Counted from the stretch's first letter, positions 1-6,158 are shown. The stretch is 7,157 nucleotides of DNA from an uncultured Bacillota bacterium (GCA_902465215.1 CABQMM010000062.1:1-7157); one strand, 5' to 3'. The notes: generated by a model from the sequence alone, not told the origin. Translations and numbers: made by a program.

Positions 1-1
1 A

Positions 2-1624
2 TACTATGCAAAGTATACCGAAAGTTTTGAAGCAGAAGCAGGAGAAAGCCTGACGGAAAAGAATACGGTGCTTACCCTTAGCACAGCAGGAGCCTTGCCA
101 AATGTCGTAACAGCCTTTGTAAAACATACACCGCAGACCAAAGAAGAACTGCAGGCAGACGGCACGACGAAAACCGTTGGCATTTTGGATTCTTCCGGAA
201 AACAAGCCTATACGCATGAAGCGGAAGTTTCCATGACCGACGCTGACGGGCATTCCGTTCTTCCGAAAGTGCTTTACCGAAAGAAAGGCACGCAGGAAAC
301 CGAAGAAAGCATTTCTGCTGAAACGAGCCGCATTCCGCTTACCGCAGGAGAGCAGATTCACTTTACAAGCACATCCGGCGAGCAGGTAAGCGTTCAAGTC
401 AATGCAGACGGAGAGGCCGTGATGACGATTGCAGGAACATCCACGGGAAAACTGTCTAAAGTAACAATGCCAAAGGCAGCAAAAGACGGAATCGACCGCA
501 GCAGCGAGCTTCGCTTTGCGAGATCCGTCACACTTGCGCGTCAGGATCATGCAGCAAACTGTCTGCAGATTAAAATCAATACGCTCGATGACTTAAATGC
601 CGGAGAAATTCCAAATGACTTAATGCCGCCGGAAAATCCGCCGCATTATCCGGGAAAACCTGCGCCGAAAATTTACACGACAGCAAAGGACAGTAAAACA
701 AAGGAGCATATCGCATTTGCAGGTAAAGATGTGACCATCGTGGATACTGTTACCTACGAAAATCTGACCGTAGGGCAACTGTATAAGCTTCGCGGAATTT
801 TGATGGATAAGGAAAGTGGAACGCCAGTCGTAATAAACGGAAAAGAGGTAACAGCAGAAGCAAGCTTTACGCCGGCTGCCTCAAATGGTACGCAAGAAAT
901 TTCCTTTACCTTTGATGCGACGAGTTTTGCAGGAAAAGATGTTGTTGTCTTTGAAACGCTCTATCAAGTGACTGCCGATACGAATGGCAAGACGCACGAG
1001 GAAAAGACGGCACAGCATGAAGATCTAAGCGACGAAGGACAGACGATTCATTTCCCGGCCATTAAAACAAGTGCGGCCGATGAAAAAAGCGGCACGCATA
1101 CCAGCGAAATTTCAAAAGAAGATACGAAAGTAACCATCGTGGATACCGTAAGCTATGAAAATCTTGAGGCCGGAAAGTCTTATGTAATGAAAGGCATTTT
1201 GATGGATAAAGGAAGTAAAAAGCCGCTTCGCATAAACGGAAAGCCCGTCCAAGCAGAATGCACATTCATTCCGCAGAAAGAATGCGGTACGATAACGCTT
1301 ACCTTTTCTTTTGATGCGGCGAGCCTCGCTGGAAAGGATCTCGTTGTCTTTGAACGCTTGTACTTGGAAGGGACACTGATTGCAAAACATACCGACCTAA
1401 GCGACGAGGGCCAGACCGTAACCATCAAGGAAAAACCAGAGAAGCCGAATAAACCGAATAAACCGGAAAAGCCGGACAAACCGACGGAAGTTCCGAAAAC
1501 CGGAGACAAAACAGACCTGTGCAGATGGCTTGCACTAATAGGGCTTGCCCTTTTGGGTATGCTGCTATCTATGGCAACACTCAGAAAAAAGCAAGAGGAG
1601 TCTGCAGAGGAAAAGCAGGAGTAA
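2..1624 (+). CDS. Sortase-anchored surface protein with two T-Q ester-bond (VaFE) domains, 5'-truncated
   Basis: The reading frame is open to the left edge, so the true start lies outside the window; the GTG at 68 is only an internal codon. 540 residues are visible. Residues 1 to about 220 have no motif I recognise. Two related domains follow. The first (about 224-348) has IYTTA, TIVDTVTYENL, VVVFE (E318) and HEDLSDEGQT (H339, Q347). The second (about 354-472) has IKTSA, TIVDTVSYENL, LVVFE (E451) and HTDLSDEGQT (H463, Q471). The HxDxxDxxQT motif marks the T-x-VaFE/TQ family, whose Ig-like domains form an internal Thr-Gln ester bond; I infer the reactive Thr is in the first strand. Next come six KPx triplets (478-495), VPKTG (497-501, an LPxTG variant), a hydrophobic segment (about 509-527) and an RKK tail. 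The protein should therefore be exported and linked to the cell wall. It is likely an adhesin or pilus-like factor. Confidence 0.9.
   Translation, partial: YYAKYTESFEAEAGESLTEKNTVLTLSTAGALPNVVTAFVKHTPQTKEELQADGTTKTVGILDSSGKQAYTHEAEVSMTDADGHSVLPKVLYRKKGTQETEESISAETSRIPLTAGEQIHFTSTSGEQVSVQVNADGEAVMTIAGTSTGKLSKVTMPKAAKDGIDRSSELRFARSVTLARQDHAANCLQIKINTLDDLNAGEIPNDLMPPENPPHYPGKPAPKIYTTAKDSKTKEHIAFAGKDVTIVDTVTYENLTVGQLYKLRGILMDKESGTPVVINGKEVTAEASFTPAASNGTQEISFTFDATSFAGKDVVVFETLYQVTADTNGKTHEEKTAQHEDLSDEGQTIHFPAIKTSAADEKSGTHTSEISKEDTKVTIVDTVSYENLEAGKSYVMKGILMDKGSKKPLRINGKPVQAECTFIPQKECGTITLTFSFDAASLAGKDLVVFERLYLEGTLIAKHTDLSDEGQTVTIKEKPEKPNKPNKPEKPDKPTEVPKTGDKTDLCRWLALIGLALLGMLLSMATLRKKQEESAEEKQE
1433..1486 (+). 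repeat. Six tandem KPx codon triplets (wall-spanning stalk)
   Basis: Six consecutive 9-bp units encode KPE, KPN, KPN, KPE, KPD and KPT just before the VPKTG sorting signal. Proline-rich segments like this commonly thread a sortase substrate through peptidoglycan. The near-identical units (for example aaaccgaat next to aagccgaat) could change in number by slippage. Confidence 0.85.
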
Positions 1625-1652
1625 AAGTTAGTTAACAGATATTTCATTTTAC

Positions 1653-1682
1653 GAAAACGGAAGTCGAAAGGCTTCCGTTTTC
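1653..1682 (+). terminator. Intrinsic terminator or attenuator hairpin after the surface-protein gene
   Basis: A perfect 11-bp inverted repeat pairs 1653-1663 (gaaaacggaag) with 1672-1682 (cttccgttttc) around an 8-nt loop. The stem has a GC-containing core and its 3' arm ends in TTTTC, as in many Rho-independent terminators, though no long T run follows it. It lies 28 bp after the surface-protein stop codon and 19 bp before the next start. I found no convincing promoter between the hairpin and that start, so the downstream operon may depend on partial read-through. Confidence 0.65.
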
Positions 1683-1701
1683 TAAAAGGAGGACAAAAAT
1701 C

Positions 1702-1848
1702 ATGAATCTAAGCATTGAAAAAACAGTAAAAACGAAGCCGGAAAAGGCAGAAAAGCGCATGGCAGCCTATGACAGACTGCTGACACAGAAAGAAAAACAA
1801 AACGAACAGAAGGAGGAAGCAGGCTATGATTACCTTATCACAATTTGA
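1702..1848 (+). CDS. Small charged protein, 48 aa (possibly DUF4315-like)
   Basis: An ATG at 1702 follows a strong SD sequence (AAAAGGAGG, 1685-1693) at ideal spacing. The 48-residue product begins MNLSIEKTVKTKPEKAEKRM and ends GYDYLITI. It is rich in Lys, Glu and Gln, with no signal peptide or membrane segment; the middle (about residues 10-40) looks helical or coiled-coil. Its 3' end overlaps the start of the DUF5688 gene by 23 bp, and the SD of that gene lies inside this frame, which suggests translational coupling. ICEs of this type often carry short coiled-coil DUF4315 proteins near the surface-protein gene. The IEKT...AAYDRLLTQKEKQ pattern resembles them only weakly, so I do not assert the family. 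It may instead be a leader peptide that opens the next ribosome binding site. Confidence 0.7.
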   Translation: MNLSIEKTVKTKPEKAEKRMAAYDRLLTQKEKQNEQKEEAGYDYLITI

Positions 1849-2782
1849 GGAGATGCTGAAAAAAGAGTGGATTTCCTACTTCCCGGAGAGCTATCAAAAC
1901 GGCAAAGTTTTCTTTTATGAAAAGCACATGCGTAATGGGGCAGCGACTATGAAAGTAAGCATTCAGGGGGTTACAGACAAAGCACCGATGCTTCCGCTGG
2001 ATTCATATTATGAATGCATCATGCAGGGGGAATTTACAGGAAATGTTTTGAAAAAGATGGCGGATGATTTTCAAATATACGAGAAACAAGGAGCAGAACT
2101 CTTTCAGAAAATTGTGGATATGCATCCGCAAAATTTTGAAATCATGAAGAACAAAATTACTTTTGCCTTGGTAAATCGAAATGCCAGTGAAAAATTCTTA
2201 GAGGATGCAGCTTACCTGCCCCTTGAGGATTTGGCAAAGGTTTTCTACATCCAAATAAGTTCTGAAATGCACGCAAAGGTGACAAAAGAGATGTGCAGGG
2301 AATGGGGTGTCGATACGCAAGAATTAGAAAAAGCGGCATTGGAAAATATGCCTTGTTTATTGCCTGCCCAATTATCGGATATGGGGGAACTTTTTTTTAA
2401 CAGGGAATCCCACAATTATTTAGATGAAACAGGAGAAATGAATGGCGATTTGTATGTTCTTACTAACAAGAACAAAACACTCGGTGCAGCTACGATGCTT
2501 TATCCCGGTGTCATGGAAAAAATCACAGAAAAAATGAAGGCACCATTCTATATTATTCCATCCTCCGTGCATGAGATCATTATTGTGCCAAAGACGCCTA
2601 ATATAACGCTTTCAGAAATCAGAGAAATGGTGAGACTGGTGAATAAAGAAGCAGTCTCGCAAGAGGAGTTTTTATCGAATAATGTCTACTGCTATGACAG
2701 CAAAACGAGAGAAATCCGGATGATGCATGAGGACTTTGCAGTCGAAAAGCCAAAGAGGAGGGAGCGCGAGTATGAACGGTAA
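1826..2782 (+). CDS. DUF5688 family protein
   Basis: This 318-aa cytoplasmic protein has no signal peptide or transmembrane segment. The ATG at 1826 has an AGGAGG at 1811-1816, well spaced. The family call rests on its overall pattern: an N-terminal LSQFEEMLKKEW...YF segment, a central LPLEDLAKVFYIQIS segment, then DLYVLTNKNKTLGAATML (from residue 208) and FYIIPSSVHEIIIVP (241-255), followed by a LSEIREMVRLVN helix. These match DUF5688 proteins as I remember them from Firmicutes mobile elements. The biochemical role of the family is unknown to me. It overlaps the small gene before it by 23 bp and the gene after it by 11 bp. Its base composition is lower in GC than the TOPRIM and HipA genes (33-42% in lines I counted, against 52-58%), so the operon may be mosaic. 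Confidence 0.85.
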   Translation: MITLSQFEEMLKKEWISYFPESYQNGKVFFYEKHMRNGAATMKVSIQGVTDKAPMLPLDSYYECIMQGEFTGNVLKKMADDFQIYEKQGAELFQKIVDMHPQNFEIMKNKITFALVNRNASEKFLEDAAYLPLEDLAKVFYIQISSEMHAKVTKEMCREWGVDTQELEKAALENMPCLLPAQLSDMGELFFNRESHNYLDETGEMNGDLYVLTNKNKTLGAATMLYPGVMEKITEKMKAPFYIIPSSVHEIIIVPKTPNITLSEIREMVRLVNKEAVSQEEFLSNNVYCYDSKTREIRMMHEDFAVEKPKRREREYER

Positions 2783-3122
2783 AACAGCGGAAAAACTTCT
2801 AAGGAAAATGGGTAGAGAATATCAAGAATTTCGGGGAAAACTTGAAAAGCTGCCTGCGAATCTGGCACTTGAGCACGCATTTGAAGATTTAGCTAAACGA
2901 GATATTCTGTTTGCGATTGAGGAAGACGGGCTTGATGACAAACAGGCAAAGGCACTTTTGAAACTGCCGAAACCGCTGGAAACTTGTTATCAGTACTGGT
3001 TAAAGGAAGAAACAGATTATATGGAGGTGCTATCAAACTCACTCCAAAAAACAGCAGACCGTGAAATCAAGCATCAGAAACAGGAAAGGATGGAAAGGAA
3101 AAATGGCGAAGCTTGCAGATGA
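2772..3122 (+). CDS. DUF3848-like small protein, 116 aa
   Basis: The chosen start is the ATG at 2772, because AGAGGAGGGAG (2755-2765) sits just upstream. An in-frame ATG at 2727 would lie deep within the preceding gene and lacks such a site. The product begins MNGKTAEKLLRKMGREYQEF and carries a LPANLALEHAFEDLAKRDILFAIEE-type segment, then LDDKQAKALLKLPKPLETCYQYWL, then a charged C-terminus. The order 'helix, AYE/AFE..KRDI, PLxxCYxxWL' is what I recall of DUF3848 proteins from Firmicutes ICEs. The function is unknown. The start overlaps the DUF5688 stop by 11 bp and the end overlaps the TOPRIM gene by 20 bp. The family label is from memory of the pattern and is moderately sure; the gene itself is secure. 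Confidence 0.78.
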   Translation: MNGKTAEKLLRKMGREYQEFRGKLEKLPANLALEHAFEDLAKRDILFAIEEDGLDDKQAKALLKLPKPLETCYQYWLKEETDYMEVLSNSLQKTADREIKHQKQERMERKNGEACR

Positions 3123-4083
3123 AATGATTCAAAAGGCAAGACAGCTTGATCTGCTAACCTATTTGCAGCTGCAGCAGCCTTGGGAAATTGTCCCGATCGG
3201 GCCGAATCGCTATCAAACGAAAACACATGATAGTCTAAAAATCGATCATGGTAAGTGGTACTGGTGGTCGCGCAGCATCGGCGGCAGAAGTGCGCTTGAC
3301 TATCTGGTTACAGTGGAAGGCTGGGAGTTTCGCAAAGCAGCACTGCATATCTTGGAGCTTGAACGGATTCCGCTTGCAGAGACCGCGCCGAAACCATCAC
3401 AAAGCATGAAAGCGAAGATTCCGTTTTGTCTGCCAAAAAAAGCAAAGGAGAGTACGCGTGTCATAGACTATCTAATGCAGCGCGGCATTGACAGGGACAT
3501 TTTAGACTATTTTGTTTCTAAAGGACTGATTTATGAATCTTATCCACATCATAACGCAGTCTTTGTTGGATTAAGTGAAAACGGAGAGCCTGCTTATGCG
3601 GCTCTCCGGAGTACCGGAACAAAACGCTTTGCAGGCGAGGCGGCAGGGAGCAGGAAAGCCTACGCGTTTTCCTTTTCGGAAGGCAAGTCGGCTACCGTCC
3701 ATGTCTTTGAAAGCGCAATCGATTTGTTATCTTATGTAACCCTGCAAAAAATGCGAGGAACGGACTGGAAAGCGGAGAGCTATGTATCCCTTGGCGGCTG
3801 TTCCTTTTCCATTGAAGAAGGTCTGCCGCCATCTCTTATGCGAATTTTACGCAAAAAAACAAATATCCAAGTTATCAAACTGCACCTTGATAACGACCGG
3901 GCGGGAAGAACCTTTACGCAGGCAATAATCGAGTTACTTAAAAACGACTATCAAGTCATCAATGCGCCACCGCCGTCTGGCAAAGATGTCAACGATTATC
4001 TGATGATGAAGCTGAAAGAAATAGAGGAAAGGAGTCAAAATGGAGCAGGAAAAAATTCTATACATGAACCGCAAAGAATTTGA
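3103..4083 (+). CDS. DUF3991/TOPRIM domain protein (primase-like)
   Basis: I prefer the ATG at 3103 (326 aa) over the in-frame GTG at 3061. The product MAKLADEMIQKAR... fits relatives, although the SD (GGAAAGGAA) is close and modest. The N-terminal ~90 residues (THDSLKI...KWYWWSRSIGGRSALDYL) follow the plan of a CHC2-type primase zinc domain but have none of its cysteines. A DUF3991-like segment (about 115-185: VIDYLMQRGIDRDILDYFVSKGLIYE...) comes next. A TOPRIM fold follows, with the conserved Glu in FESAIDLLS (E203) and DxD in HLDNDRAGR (D263, D265). TOPRIM domains bind Mg2+ in primases and topoisomerases. In ICEs such proteins are thought to act in DNA processing or replication, but no primase catalytic domain is visible here. 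It overlaps its neighbours by 20 and 44 bp. Confidence 0.88.
   Translation: MAKLADEMIQKARQLDLLTYLQLQQPWEIVPIGPNRYQTKTHDSLKIDHGKWYWWSRSIGGRSALDYLVTVEGWEFRKAALHILELERIPLAETAPKPSQSMKAKIPFCLPKKAKESTRVIDYLMQRGIDRDILDYFVSKGLIYESYPHHNAVFVGLSENGEPAYAALRSTGTKRFAGEAAGSRKAYAFSFSEGKSATVHVFESAIDLLSYVTLQKMRGTDWKAESYVSLGGCSFSIEEGLPPSLMRILRKKTNIQVIKLHLDNDRAGRTFTQAIIELLKNDYQVINAPPPSGKDVNDYLMMKLKEIEERSQNGAGKNSIHEPQRI
3672..3688 (+). repeat. 17-bp direct repeat, copy 1 (inside the TOPRIM gene)
   Basis: The sequence cttttcggaaggcaagt is identical to 5996-6012 and in the same orientation. Going 6 bp further upstream (3666-3688 against 5990-6012), 21 of 23 positions match. Confidence 0.75.
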
Positions 4084-4210
4084 AGCCTATCTAAAAAACG
4101 GGCTGAAGAAAAATGAAATTTTGATTATTGAAGATGGCAATGCAGAAGAAGGAAAGGAGGTTTGGGATGGACGAAAGGAATCTGAATGTGGTACGGGTAA
4201 AGCTGATTGA
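4040..4210 (+). CDS. Small hypothetical protein, 56 aa, nested between the TOPRIM and radC-like genes
   Basis: An ATG at 4040 follows AAAGGAG (4028-4034) at good spacing. The product begins MEQEKILYMNRKEFEAYLKN and continues with GLKKNEILIIEDGNAEEGKE; it is acidic and lysine-rich with no membrane segment. Its first 44 bp lie inside the 3' end of the TOPRIM gene, and its last 44 bp lie inside the start of the radC-like gene, each in another frame. The middle, 4084-4166, would otherwise be non-coding within a block that leaves no other gap. This, with the RBS, supports a real gene. I do not recognise a family. Translation of this frame would carry ribosomes to the radC start, so coupling is a likely role whatever the peptide does. 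Confidence 0.65.
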   Translation: MEQEKILYMNRKEFEAYLKNGLKKNEILIIEDGNAEEGKEVWDGRKESECGTGKAD

Positions 4211-4682
4211 TGATACGCCTCTCTTTGGGAACGAATTGATTCAAACTGCGAATGATGCCATTTTTCTCATGCAAAAGGAACTGCGAACCTGCGACAGAGA
4301 AATGTTTTGCACTTTGCATCTAAACGCAAAGGGAAAGCCCCTAAGCATGAGTATCATCAGCATGGGCGAACTGACCTCAACCCCAGTTCATCCACGCGAG
4401 GTTTTCAAAGCCAGCATCTTATCAAATGCCGCTGGGGTCATTTTCATGCACAACCATCCAAGTGGCGATTTGACACCATCGGAAGAAGACAGGAAGACAA
4501 CAAAACGGATGGAAGCAGCGGGCAAGCTATTAGGAATTCGTGTGGTGGATCACATTATCGTCGGAGAGAACAAGGAGAATTATTACAGTTTTCGAGCAAA
4601 TGACCTTTTGAATCCGGATGAAGAGAAGAGGAAACGAAAGCAGAAAAAGCAAAGCCCGAAACACAAAGAGCCGGAGCGCTAA
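4167..4682 (+). CDS. radC: RadC-like JAB/MPN domain protein (short mobile-element form)
   Basis: The start is the ATG at 4167, 6 nt after an excellent SD (AAAGGAGG, 4153-4160); longer in-frame starts have no such site. The 171-aa product is a RadC C-terminal domain. It has E78 in VHPREVFK and the full JAMM metal site HNHPSGDLTPSEED (H95-x-H97-x7-S105-x2-D108). Chromosomal RadC is longer and has an N-terminal helix-hairpin-helix region that is absent here. The short form is typical of plasmids, phages and ICEs. JAMM proteins can be zinc hydrolases, but the activity of RadC is unsettled and its old link to DNA repair is doubtful. The C-terminus is strongly basic (KRKRKQKKQ..K) and might contact nucleic acid. 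It is the last gene of the overlapping block. Confidence 0.9.
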   Translation: MDERNLNVVRVKLIDDTPLFGNELIQTANDAIFLMQKELRTCDREMFCTLHLNAKGKPLSMSIISMGELTSTPVHPREVFKASILSNAAGVIFMHNHPSGDLTPSEEDRKTTKRMEAAGKLLGIRVVDHIIVGENKENYYSFRANDLLNPDEEKRKRKQKKQSPKHKEPER

Positions 4683-4709
4683 AGGTGCGAAAAAAGTGAA
4701 AAGGAAAAG

Positions 4710-4738
4710 ATGACAGTATATAAATAATCATGTATAAT
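4710..4738 (+). promoter_or_regulatory. Sigma-A promoter for the HipA-type gene
   Basis: ATGACA (4710-4715, five of six matches to TTGACA) and a perfect TATAAT (4733-4738) are separated by exactly 17 bp in AT-rich DNA. Transcription would begin near 4745. That leaves a leader of about 18 nt that holds little more than the SD AAAGGAG (4749-4755) of the kinase gene. No operator-like palindrome is evident over the promoter, and no terminator is visible between the radC-like gene and this promoter, so read-through may add to expression. Confidence 0.8.
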
Positions 4739-4762
4739 GATAGGAAAGAAAGGAGAATTGCG

Positions 4763-5941
4763 ATGGATAACAGGTACACTCTTCGTATCTATGATGAAGA
4801 TCTCATTACCTTTTCGCTTGCGGTAAAGGGCTTAGAGGGCCTGACGGCAGAGATTCTTTCCGTGGATGAAAAAAGAAAGCCTCTCTTTCCGCTGGATTTA
4901 GAGCTTACGGAAGAAGGCATTGTGAGCTGGCTGGAAAAACGAGTGATTCCAAAAAACAGGCAGTTTGTCGATGAAATCCTAAAGACCCTTGGACTTAGCG
5001 TTAATGACACGAAAGGAATTATTGATGTCTGCATGGGGCTGTCGCTTGGTGACAGCTACTGGGTCGTGCCGGAAGGTTTTGAGGGAAAATTCGATGCGTA
5101 CAATCTCTATGAAAATCGTTTTTCCGAAGCACTTGCGCTGGTTGCCTATACGGGTGCATGCGGAAGCAGGGAAGCCTTCTCCACATCACCGGAGCTGACT
5201 ACAAACGGTATGCTACGAAAAGCATGGCGCTTTATCGAGGGCGACGGGATTTATCTGTATAAAGGCGGCACAGAAGGCGGTGCAAATACCGGAAATGAAC
5301 CATACAGTGAATATTATGCGTGCCAAATTGCAAAAGCTATGGGGCTTCCTTGTGTTTCCTATGATTTGGAAAACTGGAAAGGCATTTTGGCGTCCAAGTG
5401 CAGGCTCTTTACTGACAAAGATACCTCGTTTATTCCCATCGGAAGAATCTTGAAGAAACCGACTCTGAAAAAATGTCTGGACTATTATCAAAGCCTTGGC
5501 GAGCATTTCTACGAAGAGATGTGCAGTATGCTGATTTTCGATGCAGTCGTTTATAACGAGGACAGGCACTTTGGAAACTTCGGAGTGCTTCGGGATAACC
5601 ATACCGGAAAAATTCTTGCGCCTGCACCGATATTTGATAATGGATTGTCACTGTTTAACTATGCAATGCCGGAAGATTTTAAGGAACTGGACGCATACGC
5701 AAAGACCCGCTCCAATCCGTACCGGATTTCCTATGAGGAAGTCTGCAGGGAAGTAATGGGCACCAAACAGAAAGCGCAGCTTCGCAAACTGATCGGCTTT
5801 ACATTCACACGCCATCCGTCCATTAACCTGCCGGAAGAACGACTGACCGCAATCGAAAAGCAGATTGCCAAGAGGACAAGGGAGCTTCTTGCGGTTCCGA
5901 CCCGAATAAAGGCGAAAGAAACGAGAGAGCCTGTAAGGTAA
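4763..5941 (+). CDS. HipA-domain serine/threonine kinase-like protein, no HipB beside it
   Basis: The start is the ATG at 4763, 7 nt after AAAGGAG. The 392-aa product has an N-terminal region of about 150 residues (including GIIDVCMGLSLGDSYWV) and a C-terminal HipA kinase fold. Visible kinase elements are GIYLYKGG with K167 as the likely ATP-contacting lysine, EPYSEYYACQIA (E183 the likely partner), the catalytic loop YNEDRHFGNFG (D267, N272) and the metal-binding PIFDNG (D292). All are intact, so activity is plausible. Classical HipA phosphorylates glutamyl-tRNA synthetase and causes growth arrest, and is held by the XRE-type antitoxin HipB. I see no HipB-like helix-turn-helix gene on either side. 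The N-terminal region may replace it, or the antidote may be encoded elsewhere. The target is unknown. The gene has its own promoter and terminator, unlike the coupled block upstream. Confidence 0.85.
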   Translation: MDNRYTLRIYDEDLITFSLAVKGLEGLTAEILSVDEKRKPLFPLDLELTEEGIVSWLEKRVIPKNRQFVDEILKTLGLSVNDTKGIIDVCMGLSLGDSYWVVPEGFEGKFDAYNLYENRFSEALALVAYTGACGSREAFSTSPELTTNGMLRKAWRFIEGDGIYLYKGGTEGGANTGNEPYSEYYACQIAKAMGLPCVSYDLENWKGILASKCRLFTDKDTSFIPIGRILKKPTLKKCLDYYQSLGEHFYEEMCSMLIFDAVVYNEDRHFGNFGVLRDNHTGKILAPAPIFDNGLSLFNYAMPEDFKELDAYAKTRSNPYRISYEEVCREVMGTKQKAQLRKLIGFTFTRHPSINLPEERLTAIEKQIAKRTRELLAVPTRIKAKETREPVR

Positions 5942-5968
5942 ATTGCAATTTAATAAAGATGAAAACTT

Positions 5969-6000
5969 GCTTCTGCATAGCCTGCAGGGGCTTTTCTTTT
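5969..6000 (+). terminator. Intrinsic terminator of the HipA-type gene
   Basis: A 9-bp stem (5969-5977 gcttctgca with 5983-5991 tgcaggggc, including two G-U pairs) encloses the 5-nt loop TAGCC. TTTTCTTTT follows directly. It lies 27 bp after the stop codon and has the standard form of a Rho-independent terminator. Confidence 0.82.
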
Positions 6001-6012
6001 CGGAAGGCAAGT
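5996..6012 (+). repeat. 17-bp direct repeat, copy 2 (terminator tail into the hairpin region)
   Basis: This is identical to 3672-3688. It begins in the T tract of the HipA terminator and ends just before the first hairpin of the non-coding cluster. It is about 2.3 kb from copy 1. Confidence 0.75.
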
Positions 6013-6047
6013 GGCGGGGAAACCCTGCTGCAATGAATTAGCAAGCA

Positions 6048-6080
6048 GTGCATTTTTACTCCTGCGGAGAAAAAACGCGC
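6048..6080. repeat. Imperfect 15-nt inverted repeat
   Basis: Arms 6048-6062 and 6066-6080 pair as GTGC/GCGC (one G-T), an A-C mismatch, TTTTT/AAAAA, an A-A mismatch and CTCC/GGAG, around loop TGC. Thirteen of fifteen positions pair. This is the longest inverted repeat in the gap. Confidence 0.8.
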
Positions 6081-6082
6081 AT

Positions 6083-6099
6083 TTAGGGGAAGCCCCTAA
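6083..6099. repeat. Perfect 7-bp hairpin TTAGGGG/CCCCTAA
   Basis: The arms 6083-6089 and 6093-6099 are exact reverse complements around the 3-nt loop AAG. It starts 3 bp after the previous inverted repeat. A second CCCCT follows at 6102-6106. Confidence 0.8.
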
Positions 6100-6158
6100 G
6101 ACCCCTGCAGTTTCCTTATATTAAAAAAAATTTGGTAGATTTCAGCTTCAAAAAAATA

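Noticed and set aside
1062..1647. Minus-strand frames opposite the surface-protein gene
   Set aside because: They lie antisense to conserved VaFE repeats and show no recognisable domain; they are by-products of the forward codon pattern.
1632..1660. TTAACA (1632-1637) as a -35 box for the operon
   Set aside because: No -10-like sequence lies 16-18 bp downstream, where the hairpin stem begins.
4307..4603. A 98-codon forward frame inside the radC-like gene
   Set aside because: It is out of frame with the JAMM motif gene and has no plausible domain.
6007..6025. GCAAGTGGCGGGG resembling the AAGTG core of some known nick sites
   Set aside because: Only about five bases agree, which is too little to name a nick site or relaxase class.
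5959..6036. A 25-codon frame beginning MKTCFCIACRGFSF after the HipA-type gene
   Set aside because: It has no proper ribosome binding site, and most of it is the terminator stem, the T tract and the first hairpin of the non-coding region.
5213..6053. Minus-strand frames across the HipA-type gene and its terminator
   Set aside because: They oppose conserved kinase motifs, lack family features and, at the right end, run through the terminator.
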